Shown here: in pieces, positions 8,055 to 20,388 of the stretch | Layout of the letters: each line of letters begins with the position of its first letter | How positions within the stretch are numbered: the first letter of the stretch is position 1 | Assembly: GCF_003584645.1 (NCBI RefSeq) | Contig: NZ_AP017928.1 | Span: 3,014,395-3,078,394, forward strand | Reading direction: 5' to 3' | DNA length: 64,000 nucleotides | Origin: Methylocaldum marinum | Lineage (GTDB): Bacteria > Pseudomonadota > Gammaproteobacteria > Methylococcales > Methylococcaceae | The notes under the pieces: generated by a model | What the model saw: only the letters and a program-made list of their open reading frames with translations | Database searches by the model: none | What the model was told of the DNA's origin: nothing | Position numbers and translations under genes: made by a program

Positions 8055-9166
8055 GACGCCAGGACTCGATCCAGCGCATCGAGGAAAATCCGGTTTTCTT
8101 CCTCGGTACCGACGGTCACGCGCAAATGATTGGGCAAACCGTAATTGCCGACCGGCCGGACGATAACGCCCTGCCGTAGCAGCGCGTCGTAAACCGGGGC
8201 CGCCGGTTTTGTGATTTTGACGGTAACAAAATTGCCGACCGAAGGAATAAAGCTCAATTCGCGCTCAGCAAAAGCTTCACATAGCTGACGCAAGCCAGCT
8301 CGATTCAAATTCACTGAGCGGACCAGATGCTCGTCGTCATCAAGTGCGGCTTGGGCGGCCTCCAGGGCTGGAAAATTGACGTTGAACGGTTGCCGTACGC
8401 GATTCAAGAGATCGGCGATCGAAGGACTCGACACGGCATAGCCGACCCGAAACCCCGCCAGTCCATAAGCCTTGGAAAATGTACGCGTGACGATCAAATT
8501 GGAAAAATCGGACAGCCACGCCATGCAATCGGGATAATCCGAGGCTTCGACATACTCGAAATAGGCCTCGTCCACTACCGCGACAACGTAGTCGGGGAGA
8601 TCGCCGAGAAAACTCCGCAACTCCGTTTTCGTCAGATAGGTCCCGGTCGGGTTGTTGGGATTGGCGATAAATACGACGCGTGTCGTTTCGTCCACACGTT
8701 GCGCCATGGCCTGCAAGTCATGGCCATAACGAGTCCCGCGCGAGCCGTCGTGGGCCGGCGCAACGGCAGCCTTCGCGCCGACGGCCTGCGTCAGGATCGG
8801 GTAAACCGCGAAGGCATGTTCCGAATAGACCGCTTTCGACTGCGGGGACAGAAAAGCCCGGGCCACCAACTCCAGCACATCATTGGAACCATTACCCAAA
8901 GTAATCTGTTCGGGGCGGACATCGAGTTTGGCCGATAACGCAGCCTTGAGCTCGAAACCGCTGCCGTCCGGATATCGATGTGACTCGGTCAACATACGAC
9001 GCACCGCATCGAGCGCTTTTGGACTCGGTCCGAGAGGATTCTCGTTCGATGCCAGTTTAACGATGTTGGACAAGCCCAACTCCCGCTCCAATTCGCTGAC
9101 GGGCTTGCCGGGAAGGTACGGCGTGAGTGCCCGGACCCCGGGAACGGCTAATTGTTCTGCTTTCAT
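8051..9166 (-). CDS. hisC: Histidinol-phosphate aminotransferase
   Basis: PLP-dependent class I/II aminotransferase that converts imidazole-acetol phosphate to histidinol phosphate; enzymes in this aromatic operon context often also act on aromatic keto acids. The 371-residue product has IVKLASNENPLGPSPKA at the start, GNGSNDVLELVARAF in the cofactor region, and TRTFSKAYGLAGFRVGYA with the PLP lysine. The ATG at 9166 (MKAEQLAVPGV) gives the usual family length; an ATG at 9193 is upstream. Its place between pheA and tyrA suggests a role in phenylalanine and tyrosine synthesis as well as histidine. Confidence 0.94.
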   Translation of the reverse strand: MKAEQLAVPGVRALTPYLPGKPVSELERELGLSNIVKLASNENPLGPSPKALDAVRRMLTESHRYPDGSGFELKAALSAKLDVRPEQITLGNGSNDVLELVARAFLSPQSKAVYSEHAFAVYPILTQAVGAKAAVAPAHDGSRGTRYGHDLQAMAQRVDETTRVVFIANPNNPTGTYLTKTELRSFLGDLPDYVVAVVDEAYFEYVEASDYPDCMAWLSDFSNLIVTRTFSKAYGLAGFRVGYAVSSPSIADLLNRVRQPFNVNFPALEAAQAALDDDEHLVRSVNLNRAGLRQLCEAFAERELSFIPSVGNFVTVKITKPAAPVYDALLRQGVIVRPVGNYGLPNHLRVTVGTEEENRIFLDALDRVLAS

Positions 9167-9196
9167 TGAGATTAGTCGGCTACTCGATTCCAACGG

Positions 9197-10303
9197 TCAA
9201 CATGAGGCACGAGGATAAGATCCTAGGATCTTCAACATAGTGACGTTTTTCTCGACGGCATTTAATGCTTCCGCCAACCGAGGATCATCTCGGTGCCCTT
9301 CCACATCAACGAAGAATACATAGTCCCAAGCACCCCGCCGAGATGGCCGAGACTCAATTTTGGTCATGCTGATACCGTATTTTGCGAAAGGTTCCAGGAC
9401 AGCATAAAGCGCGCCGGGATTATTTCGAGTCGACAAAAGCAGTGACGTCTTGTCGTTTCCGGTGGGTCCGACCGAGTTTCGCCCGATCACCAAGAACCGC
9501 GTGGTGTTATCCGGCTCGTCTTCGATGTTACGCTCCAAGACATTGAGTCCATACAGTTCCGCCGCCACGTCTCCGGCTATGGCGGCGGTCTGCGGCATCA
9601 CCGCGGCGAGTCGCGCTGCCTCGGCATTGCTGCTGACTGCCGTATTCTGTGCCTTCGGAAGATAACGATCCAGCCATCGCCGGCACTGAGCGAGCGATTG
9701 CTGATGAGAGAAAACTTCCCGTACTTCGGAGGAAGTGTTCAATTTGCTCATCAGGTTATGATGAATTCGAAGTCCCACCTCTCCGGCAATGAGCAAGAAG
9801 GATCGCAGAAAACTGTCTAATGTATGGGTGATTACCCCTTCGGTGGAATTTTCAACGGGAACCACGCCATACTGGCAAGCACCGCTTTCAACCGCGCGGA
9901 AAATCTCGTCGATGGTCGGCAAAGGCACGGCTTCGATGGCGTGACCGAAATGCTTATAGGCGGCTTGCTGAGTAAACGTGCCCTGAGGACCCAGGAAAGC
10001 CACGCTCAGCGGCTTTTCAAGAGCCAGGCATTCCGACATGAGTTCGCGGAAGAAGCGGACGACCGCCTCCTGACTCAATGGACCACGATTGTTTTCGGCG
10101 ATGCGGCGCAGCACTTCCGCCTCCCGCTCCGGGCGATGAAAACAATCGACCTCGCCCCCGGCCGTCTTGATGTCGGCGACTTGCTGGGCAAAGCGGGCAC
10201 GCTGGTTCAGCAACTCCAAAATCCGATCGTCGATCGCATCGATCTCCTTACGAAGATGGAGTAACGATGCGTCGGCAGTCAATGTATTCTTCGAATTCTC
10301 CAT
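9197..10303 (-). CDS. pheA: Chorismate mutase / prephenate dehydratase (P-protein)
   Basis: Bifunctional enzyme converting chorismate to prephenate and then phenylpyruvate. Residues about 15-95 form an AroQ-type mutase (LRKEIDAIDDRILELLNQR). Residues about 97-275 form the dehydratase with VAFLGPQGTFTQQAA, VPVENSTEGVI and the TRF motif in DNTTRFLVIG. The C-terminus is an ACT domain (GALYAVLEPFAKYGISMTKI, then ESRP) for phenylalanine feedback. Length 368 matches the family. It lies 9 bases downstream of serA. Confidence 0.97.
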   Translation of the reverse strand: MENSKNTLTADASLLHLRKEIDAIDDRILELLNQRARFAQQVADIKTAGGEVDCFHRPEREAEVLRRIAENNRGPLSQEAVVRFFRELMSECLALEKPLSVAFLGPQGTFTQQAAYKHFGHAIEAVPLPTIDEIFRAVESGACQYGVVPVENSTEGVITHTLDSFLRSFLLIAGEVGLRIHHNLMSKLNTSSEVREVFSHQQSLAQCRRWLDRYLPKAQNTAVSSNAEAARLAAVMPQTAAIAGDVAAELYGLNVLERNIEDEPDNTTRFLVIGRNSVGPTGNDKTSLLLSTRNNPGALYAVLEPFAKYGISMTKIESRPSRRGAWDYVFFVDVEGHRDDPRLAEALNAVEKNVTMLKILGSYPRASC

Positions 10304-10312
10304 GACAGCTCG

Positions 10313-11476
10313 TTATATGACGCGGACGGAGAGGACCCCCTTGATACCGCGAATATGATTCAGTGTTTCGGCCGGCACCTCGGTATTGAGATCGATCAGC
10401 GTATACGCCACTTCGCCTCTCGACTTGTTCAACAGATCTAGAATATTGAGGTTGGCATCAGCCAGCGCCCCGGAAATCTGCCCTACCATCTTCGGTACAT
10501 TCTCATTGGCGATTCCCAGTCGAACACCTTCAGTACGCGACATAACGACATCCGGAAAATTCACCGAGTACCGGATGTTACCGTTTTCCAGAAAATCACG
10601 CACGCGATCGGCGACCAGTACCGCGCAATTCTCCTCGGCCTCGACCGTGGATGCGCCGAGGTGCGGAAGCACGAGTGCGCGAGGATGGCTCAGCATCGCC
10701 CGCGACGGAAAGTCACAGACGTAGGCGTGCAGATGGCCGGAGTCCAGAGCCTCTATGACTCTGGGGTCGTCGACGATGCCGGCGCGGGAAAAATTCAGCA
10801 GCACGGCTCCTTTCCTCATGATGCTGATCCGCGCACCATTGACGAGATGGCGCGTCTGATCGTTCAAGGGTACGTGCAAGGTCAGGAAGTCGACTTTGGC
10901 GATCAAATCGTCGATACTCGCCGCCCGCGCGACCGACGACGATAGCTGCCACGCGCTCTCGACCGTGAGCAACGGGTCGTAACCGCTCACGTGCATGCCC
11001 AAACTCGTCGCTGCATTGGCAACTCGTACGCCAATCGCCCCCAACCCCAAAACGCCCAGGGTCTTACCTGCCAGCTCGAAACCGGCAAACTTTTTCTTCG
11101 TTTTCTCGACCTGACGATGAATTGCGTCGTCGCCACCTTCCAACTGACGAGCATAATCCCACGCCTCGCAAATATTCCGCGCCGCCAGCAACATGCCCGC
11201 GATGACCAACTCTTTCACGGCATTGGCGTTGGCACCCGGCGCGTTGAACACCGGAACGCCGCGCTTCGAATACTCGGCGACGGGAATGTTGTTGACCCCG
11301 GCCCCGGCGCGCCCCACCGCCTTCACCGATTCGGGAATCGGTACACCGTGCAGGTTATGGGAGCGCAGCAGGATGGCATCCGGATGCTGTATTTCCGATG
11401 CAACCTCGTAGCGGTCGCGGGGCAACCGCTCCAAACCGGCTACCGAAATGTTGTCATAAGTGAGAACCTTTAACAT
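10313..11476 (-). CDS. serA: D-3-phosphoglycerate dehydrogenase
   Basis: NAD-dependent first step of serine synthesis. The 387-residue product has the NAD motif GKTLGVLGLGAIGVRVANAA near residue 140, LTLHVPLNDQTRHLVNG, and a C-terminal ACT-like region (ISGALADANLNILDLLNKSR). The His of the catalytic pair is seen in VLPHLGASTVEAEENCA. It starts 4 bases after the serC stop, so serC-serA-pheA are probably co-translated. This is the short ACT-containing form, without an intervening ASB domain. Its placement inside the gyrA-to-ihfB run is less common than serC alone. Confidence 0.94.
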   Translation of the reverse strand: MLKVLTYDNISVAGLERLPRDRYEVASEIQHPDAILLRSHNLHGVPIPESVKAVGRAGAGVNNIPVAEYSKRGVPVFNAPGANANAVKELVIAGMLLAARNICEAWDYARQLEGGDDAIHRQVEKTKKKFAGFELAGKTLGVLGLGAIGVRVANAATSLGMHVSGYDPLLTVESAWQLSSSVARAASIDDLIAKVDFLTLHVPLNDQTRHLVNGARISIMRKGAVLLNFSRAGIVDDPRVIEALDSGHLHAYVCDFPSRAMLSHPRALVLPHLGASTVEAEENCAVLVADRVRDFLENGNIRYSVNFPDVVMSRTEGVRLGIANENVPKMVGQISGALADANLNILDLLNKSRGEVAYTLIDLNTEVPAETLNHIRGIKGVLSVRVI

Positions 11477-11480
11477 GAAA

Positions 11481-12555
11481 CTATCCGTGTTTGCGCTCGA
11501 ACTCGCGCATGAATGCTATTAAGGTATCGACGCCTTCTTCGGGCATGGCGTTATAGATGCTCGCCCTGAATCCGCCCACCGACCGGTGCCCCTCCAGGTT
11601 GACCAATCCTGCCGCCTTAGCCTCGGCCAGAAACGTCTTTTCAAGGTCCGTTTTCGCCAACCGGAACGGGACGTTCATGCGGGAACGACAGCCCGGCTCG
11701 ATGGGGTTTGAATAGAGCCTCGAGCCGTCGATGGCGGCATACAGCTTTTCCGCCTTGCGGACATTGCGCGCCTCGACGGCGGCCAATCCGCCCTGCTCTT
11801 TCAGCCACTCCAGCACCAGGCCGAGCAGATACCAGTTGTAAGTCGGCGGCGTATTGAGCATGGAGCCGCCGTCGGCCTGCTTTTTATAGTCGAAGATCGA
11901 GGGCGTAGCGGTGCGAGCCTGCCCAATCAAGTCTTCGCGCACGATCACCACGACGATGCCGGAAGGCCCCATGTTTTTCTGCGCGCCGGCGTAAATCAGC
12001 CCGAATCGGGAGATATCCAGAGGCCGCGACAGGATATTGGACGACATATCGCAAACCAGCGGCAGACCGGCCGAATCGGGGATGTCCTGGAACTCGACCC
12101 CGCCGATGGTTTCATTGGCGGTGTAATGGAGATAAGCGGCATCCGGATCGATCCGCCAGTCCGCGCGATTCGGAATCGTCGCGAATCCGCTTTCCTTGGA
12201 ACTCGCCGCGATGGCGACCGAGCAGTAGCGCTCGGCCTCGGAAATGGCCTTTTCCGACCAGAGGCCGGTATTGACGTAGCAGACCTTGGATTTCCCCCGC
12301 AGCAGATTCATGGGAACCGCCGCGAACTGTCCGGTCGCGCCGCCTTGTAAAAACAGGACTTTATAGTTGACCGGAATCGCCAGCAGTTCACGCAGATCGG
12401 CTTCGGATTTTTCGGCGACGCCAACGAAATCCTTGCCGCGGTGGCTCATTTCCATGATCGACATGCCGGTGGCATGCCAATCCGGCAACTCTTCGCGCGC
12501 GCGCAGCAACACCGCCTCCGGAAGCATGGACGGTCCCGCGCTGAAATTGTAAACC

Positions 12556-12563
<8 letters not shown>
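11481..12563 (-). CDS. serC: Phosphoserine aminotransferase
   Basis: PLP enzyme converting 3-phosphohydroxypyruvate to phosphoserine, and also acting in pyridoxine synthesis. The 360-residue product begins [19 protein letters not shown]. It contains [18 protein letters not shown] and the cofactor-lysine segment [13 protein letters not shown], then [14 protein letters not shown] near the end. The start at 12563 is decided by an AGGAGG Shine-Dalgarno ending 5 bases upstream; the start overlaps the end of gyrA by eight bases, so translation is coupled. Confidence 0.97.
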
Positions 12564-15135
<2,572 letters not shown>

Positions 15136-15199
15136 GAGGGATTGCTGTACCGTAAGGGAGCAGCGCCGCTACGGAGATGCAGCGCAAATACCAATTCGC

Positions 15200-15228
15200 A
15201 TTATAACCGCTGAGGCGTGACCGCTCCA
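15200..15228 (-). promoter_or_regulatory. Probable gyrA promoter
   Basis: The minus strand has a perfect -10 hexamer TATAAT at 15205-15200 with a poor -35 (TGGAGC) 17 bases upstream. The predicted transcript would start near 15193 and have a leader of about 60 bases. The good -10 and the position in front of the first gene of the run support the call. Confidence 0.55.
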
Positions 15229-15331
15229 CTAAAGCGGGTGCCGCAGTTGTCCACCGTTCAAAGACGTGAATCTGCGGGCGGGCGTTAGAGAAGCAGCCTA
15301 AAGGGTGCGTGGAGAGCTATTGCGCAGCCGT

Positions 15332-15353
15332 GGTCGGCAAAGGGTTGCCGACC
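15332..15353. repeat. Palindromic repeat unit, GTCGGCAA type
   Basis: GGTCGGCAA-AGGG-TTGCCGACC is a perfect 9-bp inverted repeat with a 4-base loop, followed by TATG. It is the same unit found paired with a GTCGGGAA-type hairpin near 40.4, 49.4-49.5 and 51.6-51.8 kb. Confidence 0.8.
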
Positions 15354-15525
15354 TATGCCACGTTCCGTTGCCATGACCGGGGCGGCTCCGGCAGATCAGG
15401 AAGCCTTTCCCGACGTCTGTGTTACGGACACCTCGCAACGTTTCTCTCTCACTCCAAAAGTCATTCATTTCTGAGGCATCACACGGCGCGGCAAAAACTT
15501 TCTCAGGTTTGAATAATGGTCGGAA

Positions 15526-17181
15526 TCACCGCCCTTGGCGCCGCCAGCGATTGACGATGCCTTCGATATCCAGATCTTCCGGCCCCGATGTCCATGCCGT
15601 GTAGAAGTCCGCGTCGTTGCTGTTGGGCGTGGGTTCGGGCTTGCGAATCTGGGCCCGGCTGGGAAGCGGCACGGCCTCGCCGAGAATCATGGCCTCGCCG
15701 CGACTGAGAGAAGTGAGGATATCAACCAAATCGGACTCGCCTTCCGGCACCAGCTTGCGAACGTACTCCTGGTCGTCGGGGTTGGTAATGCGCAAACAGA
15801 TATACGTGCCGCATTGCGACAACACCGTTTCCGACAGTTCGTGCGGCCGCTGACTGACGACGCCAAGGCCGACGCCGTACTTGCGTCCTTCCTTGGCGAT
15901 CCGTTCCATGGTCTTCCGGGTCCCTTCGAACTGAGTGCTCGACTCCCGGGGGATATAGGCATGAGCCTCCTCGCAGATCAGAAGAATCGGGAACTCGCGA
16001 TTGAACGGGTTCCAGTAATTGAACTCGAAGGCCAGCCGCCCGATCTGCGCCGAAACCGTCGGACGCACATCGAAGGGTACCGGGCTCAAGTCGATGATTG
16101 TGATCTGGCACTTCGGGTTGCCCAAACCAACGAAGTCCCGGAGCAGTCCGGGAAGCGATTCCGAACGGTTCCGTCTCACCGGATTGAGCAGAAAATCGTA
16201 GCGCACGTCATTCAGCCGGCTCTGCAGCTTGACCAGAAATTCGTCGAACTGGCCGAAAAGCGGACCTTTGATTTTGCCGAAATCGGTGCGGAATTCGTTG
16301 GCTTCCTTAAAGCTGTCGTATACCTCCTGCAGCGAGAAGTAAATCGGCGAATCCAGCGAAATCGTCTCCAAATCCAGAGATTTCGCCGATTTTTTCTTCA
16401 AGTCGTAAATCATCTCGCGCAGGAACGCCGTCTGTATGGCAGCTCCCGGGTCGTTGCGATCAACCAGCAAGTCGAGCAGCTCCGCGAACGTCATCAACCA
16501 GTACGGAATTTCCAGTGCCCGCGCATCGAGATAACGCGTTCGATCCGGATTGAAAGCCGAATGCAGAGCTCTGTTCCTGTCCTTCCAGCAATATTCGCCG
16601 TGCAAATCGAGCAGAATGATATGCGCGTTCGGCATGGCGTCGACCATATGCTGGATAAGACTCGCCACCGTCCACGACTTACCCGAACCGGACTGGCCGA
16701 GAATAGCGAAATGGCGGCTGCACAAGGCGGATGGATCGAGATAGACGGACGCCGATGGACTGCTGGGAAGATAGCCTATATCGAACCCAAATTGCCGGTA
16801 CTTCTCGAAAACCGAATTGATCTCGCGCTGAGCCACGACGTGCACTTCACCGCCCGGGGCCGGAAAATGTCTCACCCCGCGCTGGAATGCACCGTCGTCG
16901 GCAATCTGTCCAATAGGCGTGAGCGTGACCAGGCTGTTGGCAGCGCAGCGGCAGGGTCGACCGTCGGAACGATCCGCTTCGACGCGATTGATCAGGGCCA
17001 AGGATCGAAAACCATGCTGACGGATCGAAACGTAAGATCCCGTCTGCCCGACGACTTTAACCTCGCCTCCAATTTCTATCGTCGGTCGAAAGCCCTCGTC
17101 CTCACCCAACAGCTTGGCCACGAATCGGCCATTGCGAACCTCCAGCAAATGACCAATAAGCGTATCGCTATCCTCGGACAT
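15526..17181 (-). CDS. HerA-like (DUF87) hexameric ATPase
   Basis: HerA/FtsK-superfamily ATPases form ring translocases; in archaea HerA works with NurA nuclease in end resection, and in bacteria members occur with diverse nucleases or NAD-consuming partners. The 551-residue product has an N-terminal HAS-barrel-like region (residues about 1-110), a P-loop GQSGSGKSWTV near residue 170 and a Walker B stretch ILLICEEAHAYIP near 410. A C-terminal motor region includes GVGLGVVSQRPHEL and CGTYICLRITNPDDQ. No NurA, SIR2 or other partner gene lies nearby, so this looks like a stand-alone housekeeping member. It faces away from the chemoreceptor gene. Confidence 0.85.
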   Translation of the reverse strand: MSEDSDTLIGHLLEVRNGRFVAKLLGEDEGFRPTIEIGGEVKVVGQTGSYVSIRQHGFRSLALINRVEADRSDGRPCRCAANSLVTLTPIGQIADDGAFQRGVRHFPAPGGEVHVVAQREINSVFEKYRQFGFDIGYLPSSPSASVYLDPSALCSRHFAILGQSGSGKSWTVASLIQHMVDAMPNAHIILLDLHGEYCWKDRNRALHSAFNPDRTRYLDARALEIPYWLMTFAELLDLLVDRNDPGAAIQTAFLREMIYDLKKKSAKSLDLETISLDSPIYFSLQEVYDSFKEANEFRTDFGKIKGPLFGQFDEFLVKLQSRLNDVRYDFLLNPVRRNRSESLPGLLRDFVGLGNPKCQITIIDLSPVPFDVRPTVSAQIGRLAFEFNYWNPFNREFPILLICEEAHAYIPRESSTQFEGTRKTMERIAKEGRKYGVGLGVVSQRPHELSETVLSQCGTYICLRITNPDDQEYVRKLVPEGESDLVDILTSLSRGEAMILGEAVPLPSRAQIRKPEPTPNSNDADFYTAWTSGPEDLDIEGIVNRWRRQGR

Positions 17182-17624
17182 GACGAACCTCTGTGTATCC
17201 CCTATAGAAAAAAGACGGAATCTCCAATCGGGCCGAGTGCTCGACTCGCGGCCACCGTGTGTTCCGATCCGGACGATCGCTTGCGGAACTTCTGGAGAAC
17301 TGGCCTAAAAGTTAGACCACCTCGGCGAATATGCGAATCAGCGCGGTGCATAATTCGCGTTCTGGCCAGCCTCTTCCGCATTCGCTTCACCCCATCGTTA
17401 GCGATGGTCGATCCTCGGCAAAATGAAGACCGAACACCCGCCTTCCCACGTAAAAATGGGATACCTCTTGTGTCTCCACGCCTATACTCTAGGTCGTTGT
17501 CCCGACGCAGGCCCGGAGATTTCCCCCAAACCGGTGCGGGCGCCTGGCCACAACGTGACGGCGGCGGCTTATGGCAAACGCATCCTTGCCTCGCCAACTT
17601 AGCGGATTCAATCAAGGTTTTTGC
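17182..17624. other. Gap between herA-like gene and chemoreceptor
   Basis: Divergent intergenic region of about 440 bases that must hold both promoters. I see no strong consensus hexamers or repeats. A 137-codon minus-strand frame (17202-17615) and the 5' end of a long plus-strand frame have no family signature and look like chance open frames. Confidence 0.4.
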
Positions 17625-19202
17625 ATGAAAATCAATCTGCCCATCACTGGAAACGAGTCGACGTATCCCGCCGACGCACAGCTGATCTCCACTACCGATT
17701 TAAAGGGAATCATCACGTATACGAACAAAAGTTTTCAGGATGTCGCCGGTTTTACCGAACACGAGCTGCTGCATAAAAGCCACAACATCGTTCGACACCC
17801 GGATATGCCGCCGGAAGCATTCATCGATCTCTGGTCGACCCTGAAAAACCGGAGTCCCTGGATGGGCATCGTCAAAAATCGCTGCAAAAACGGGGATCAT
17901 TACTGGGTGGACGCGTTCGTCATGCCGATGCTGGACGGAGACCGGATCGTCGGCTACGAATCGGTCAGAGTAAACCCTTCGCGGGAGCACGTTGCAAGGG
18001 CCGAAGCGCTTTATCGGTCATTTCGTGAAAAGAAGTTCAAGGTGTTTTCACTCTTTCGCTTGAGCTTTCGCGCAAAAGCCTTCGTGGGATTTCTCGTTGC
18101 CATCACGCCGCCTCTTGCACTCGCTTTTAACGGTGTCGGCGCGCATCCCATGTTTTTCGCGACGGCTGCCGTCAGCCTGGGAATCGCGGCGGTCATGACC
18201 CGGCTTCTCATAAATCCGCTTACCCGGGCGGCGAACTACTCCAGGCAGTTTATCGACAACAGCATCGCTCGCCAGGTCTATGCCGGCCGGGACGATGAAG
18301 TGGGACAGTTGCAAACCGCCATCACTTCCTTGCAGGCCCGCCTGCGCACCGTGATCGGACGCTTCGAGGATGCCGCCGGCCGGCTCAGGCGGATGGCGAC
18401 ACAGACTCGGGAGGCCGCGGCTCAGACCAGCGCCGATCTCGCCCATCAACAAGCGGAAATCGCCATGGTAGCGACCGCCGTCGACGAAATGACCGCAACC
18501 GTGCAGAGCATCGCGCGCAATGCCGCGGAGGCCGCTTCCGCAGCCGATCGAGCGACGGGCGCGGCCGGTAAGGGCAAGCAAGCCGTCGGGCAGACCAGCG
18601 TCGCAATCGATGACTTGGCCCACGAAGTCGAGAGTGCCGCGCAGGTAATCGAAAAACTCGAGCAGGAGAGCAAGGGCATCGATGTCGTGGTTAGCGTAAT
18701 CCGCGACATCGCCGATCAAACCAATCTGCTGGCCCTGAATGCCGCTATCGAAGCGGCGCGTGCCGGCGAGCGGGGCCGCGGTTTCGCGGTGGTTGCCGAA
18801 GAGGTTCGCAAACTGGCCTCCACCACTCAGAGTTCAACCCGGGAAATTCAGCAAATCGTCGAACGGCTGCAAAACGGAGCGCAGAAAGCTTCGGCCGTTA
18901 TGGAAAAAGGGCGAAGGCAAGCTCAAGTGAGTGTCCAGCAGGCGGAAATCTGCAATGAAACGCTTTCGGAAATTACCCGAGCAATCGAAGAAATCAAGGA
19001 TATGAACGTTCAAGTCGCCAGCGCTGTGGAGGAACAGTCCTGCGTCACCCAAGAAATCATGCGTAACATCGAAAATATCAATCAGAAAACCGGAGCCATC
19101 GCGACAGAGGCCGGCCGCACGTCCGAAGCCAGTCAACAGGCACTGGATCTGGCCACCGATCTCGAAAATCTCATGAATCGCTTTTCACGTACCGAGGAAT
19201 GA
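17625..19202 (+). CDS. Aer-like methyl-accepting chemotaxis protein (PAS sensor)
   Basis: Chemoreceptor probably sensing redox or oxygen state and signalling to CheA/CheW. The 525-residue product starts with a PAS domain (residues about 20-115) with [33 protein letters not shown] and [13 protein letters not shown], matching the FAD-binding PAS of Aer. Two adjacent membrane segments follow near residues 150-195 ([28 protein letters not shown]), then a HAMP-like stretch and a long coiled coil. The signalling hairpin tip is [20 protein letters not shown], followed by [13 protein letters not shown]. No C-terminal CheR-tethering pentapeptide is seen. The ATG at 17625 is chosen because AAGG lies 8 bases upstream. 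Confidence 0.92.
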   Translation: MKINLPITGNESTYPADAQLISTTDLKGIITYTNKSFQDVAGFTEHELLHKSHNIVRHPDMPPEAFIDLWSTLKNRSPWMGIVKNRCKNGDHYWVDAFVMPMLDGDRIVGYESVRVNPSREHVARAEALYRSFREKKFKVFSLFRLSFRAKAFVGFLVAITPPLALAFNGVGAHPMFFATAAVSLGIAAVMTRLLINPLTRAANYSRQFIDNSIARQVYAGRDDEVGQLQTAITSLQARLRTVIGRFEDAAGRLRRMATQTREAAAQTSADLAHQQAEIAMVATAVDEMTATVQSIARNAAEAASAADRATGAAGKGKQAVGQTSVAIDDLAHEVESAAQVIEKLEQESKGIDVVVSVIRDIADQTNLLALNAAIEAARAGERGRGFAVVAEEVRKLASTTQSSTREIQQIVERLQNGAQKASAVMEKGRRQAQVSVQQAEICNETLSEITRAIEEIKDMNVQVASAVEEQSCVTQEIMRNIENINQKTGAIATEAGRTSEASQQALDLATDLENLMNRFSRTEE

Positions 19203-19347
19203 AAGCCCCGGCTCACATCCGCCTGAATTTCGGCTCGCCGCTGTTCGAGGCACCGCACTGACTTCGGCGGTCGCTCAGCCCATTTTGCAGTCGACCGGGC
19301 TAAGAGAACAGAGTGACGGCAACCGCGAGCGAAACCGAGGTTCGACT

Positions 19348-20103
19348 TCACGATCCCTTCGAAATTCGATACCAGGCCAGACCGATCCACTCATGGAAAG
19401 CCAGAACGCTGTTTGCTACAGCTCGATAATCGGGCACGAAGTCAAACAAACCGATGTGGTTGACGGAAGCATACCCGGTTCCGGCCGGGACCACCACCAA
19501 TCCTTCCCGCTCGAACTCAGGAACTGCCCGCGCCAGATGCCAGGAATGACTGACGAGATAAATCCGGCTTATACCGGCCTGTTTGAGAATTCGAGCGGAG
19601 AACCTGGCATTTTCCCGGGTCGTTCGGGAGTTGCTTTCCACCCAGCCGACCGGAACCTTGAACTCGTCTTCCAAGATCGAGCGCATGATCGGAGCTTCGG
19701 CAGCGTAGCCTTGAGGCGCGCCACCGGTGACCAGGATCGGCTTTCCGGTCTTGCGGTACAAGAATGCCCCGTATCTAAGCCGCTCCAAGGTACGCGCGTT
19801 GATCGATGCTCCGTCCCCGTACTCCGGCGCATCGGACTGAATGCCTCCGCCGAGAATCACCATGACTTCCGTGTCGTGCTCGAAAGTCTGCAGGGGCGGA
19901 ACCTGGAGCGTAGCCATGAGGCAGCTGGACACGTAAGGCGTCGACAACAGCCCCAATCCTAACAGGCTTGCGGCAATCAAACTGCGGCCCAGACGGGGCC
20001 GCAGTTTGATTTGGCGTAGGCCGACAGCGCCGACGATCAGCATGTTCAGTGGAGGCAGCAGCAGCGCGGCCACCAGATTGGTGATCAGCCAATTCCAGTT
20101 CAT
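19348..20103 (-). CDS. YdcF/SanA-family membrane protein (DUF218)
   Basis: DUF218 proteins of the SanA/ElyC group act in envelope integrity and undecaprenyl-carrier metabolism, although the exact reaction is uncertain. The 251-residue product has two N-terminal membrane segments (residues about 5-28 and 38-60). A DUF218 domain follows with VMVILGGGIQSDAPEY, KPILVTGGAPQGYAAEAP, SRTTRENARFSARIL and IYLVSHSWHLARAVPEFE, the usual conserved blocks. The ATG at 20103 gives a membrane-anchored start; a TTG seven codons upstream is possible. It stands alone between the chemoreceptor (convergent) and the hairpin array downstream of thiE. Confidence 0.85.
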   Translation of the reverse strand: MNWNWLITNLVAALLLPPLNMLIVGAVGLRQIKLRPRLGRSLIAASLLGLGLLSTPYVSSCLMATLQVPPLQTFEHDTEVMVILGGGIQSDAPEYGDGASINARTLERLRYGAFLYRKTGKPILVTGGAPQGYAAEAPIMRSILEDEFKVPVGWVESNSRTTRENARFSARILKQAGISRIYLVSHSWHLARAVPEFEREGLVVVPAGTGYASVNHIGLFDFVPDYRAVANSVLAFHEWIGLAWYRISKGS

Positions 20104-20244
20104 GGGTGTAGGGGTTCTCCCCAAGAATCATTAACTACCTGGCAGCCGAAGACCGCAACGGAGCCGCCCGGCCCTTGGCGAGCGTTCTCGATTCGCCTTT
20201 ACGACTTGGCTCGGGAAGCCTCACTCAGCCGGTAAGCTTCCTTT

Positions 20245-20378
20245 ATTAACCCGGCCTATAAATATAGGCCGGGTTAATCCGGGGCAGGGATTCCCCGGCG
20301 CGGCGACAAGCCGCGTGAGGCCGGGCGTGTACCGGCCTGGGCGGCGGCCCGTAAATACCAGGAGGGTATTTACGGGCC
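20245..20378. repeat. Array of five consecutive perfect stem-loops
   Basis: Five perfect inverted repeats follow one another with almost no spacer. HP1: 20245-20260/20263-20278 (16 bp, ATTAACCCGGCCTATA arm, 2-base loop). HP2: 20279-20284/20293-20298 (CCGGGG). HP3: 20299-20304/20310-20315 (CGCGGC). HP4: 20318-20324/20332-20338 (AGGCCGG). HP5: 20346-20359/20365-20378 (14 bp, GGCCCGTAAATACC arm). The array begins 10 bases after the thiE stop on the minus strand and ends about 140 bases before ydcF-like. No U-tract accompanies it, so it is not a plain terminator. It may be a transposable palindromic element, a recombination or attachment structure, or a structured RNA. Confidence 0.85.
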
Positions 20379-20388
20379 TGATTAATAA

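Larger units (their letters stand above)
15136..15525. other. Gap between gyrA and the HerA gene
   Basis: No gene is supported in this 390-base stretch. It holds the probable gyrA promoter (15200-15228), one GTCGGCAA-type palindromic repeat (15332-15353) and a degenerate partner (about 15393-15420, AGGAAGCCTTTCCCGACG). Short open frames here have no family and no ribosome binding site. Both neighbours are on the minus strand, so the repeat lies in the 3' region of the HerA transcript and the 5' region of gyrA. Confidence 0.5.

Noticed and set aside
15526..17181. A HerA-based defence system
   Set aside because: No nuclease, SIR2, DUF4297 or similar partner gene lies next to the HerA-like ATPase; the neighbours are gyrA and a chemoreceptor.
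17202..17615. A 137-codon minus-strand frame upstream of the chemoreceptor
   Set aside because: It occupies the divergent promoter region, is rich in Arg/Pro/Cys as in non-coding GC-rich DNA, and has no family.
15535..17628. A 697-codon open frame on the plus strand
   Set aside because: It lies entirely opposite the HerA-like gene, has no family signature, and has the composition expected of the antisense of a high-GC coding gene.
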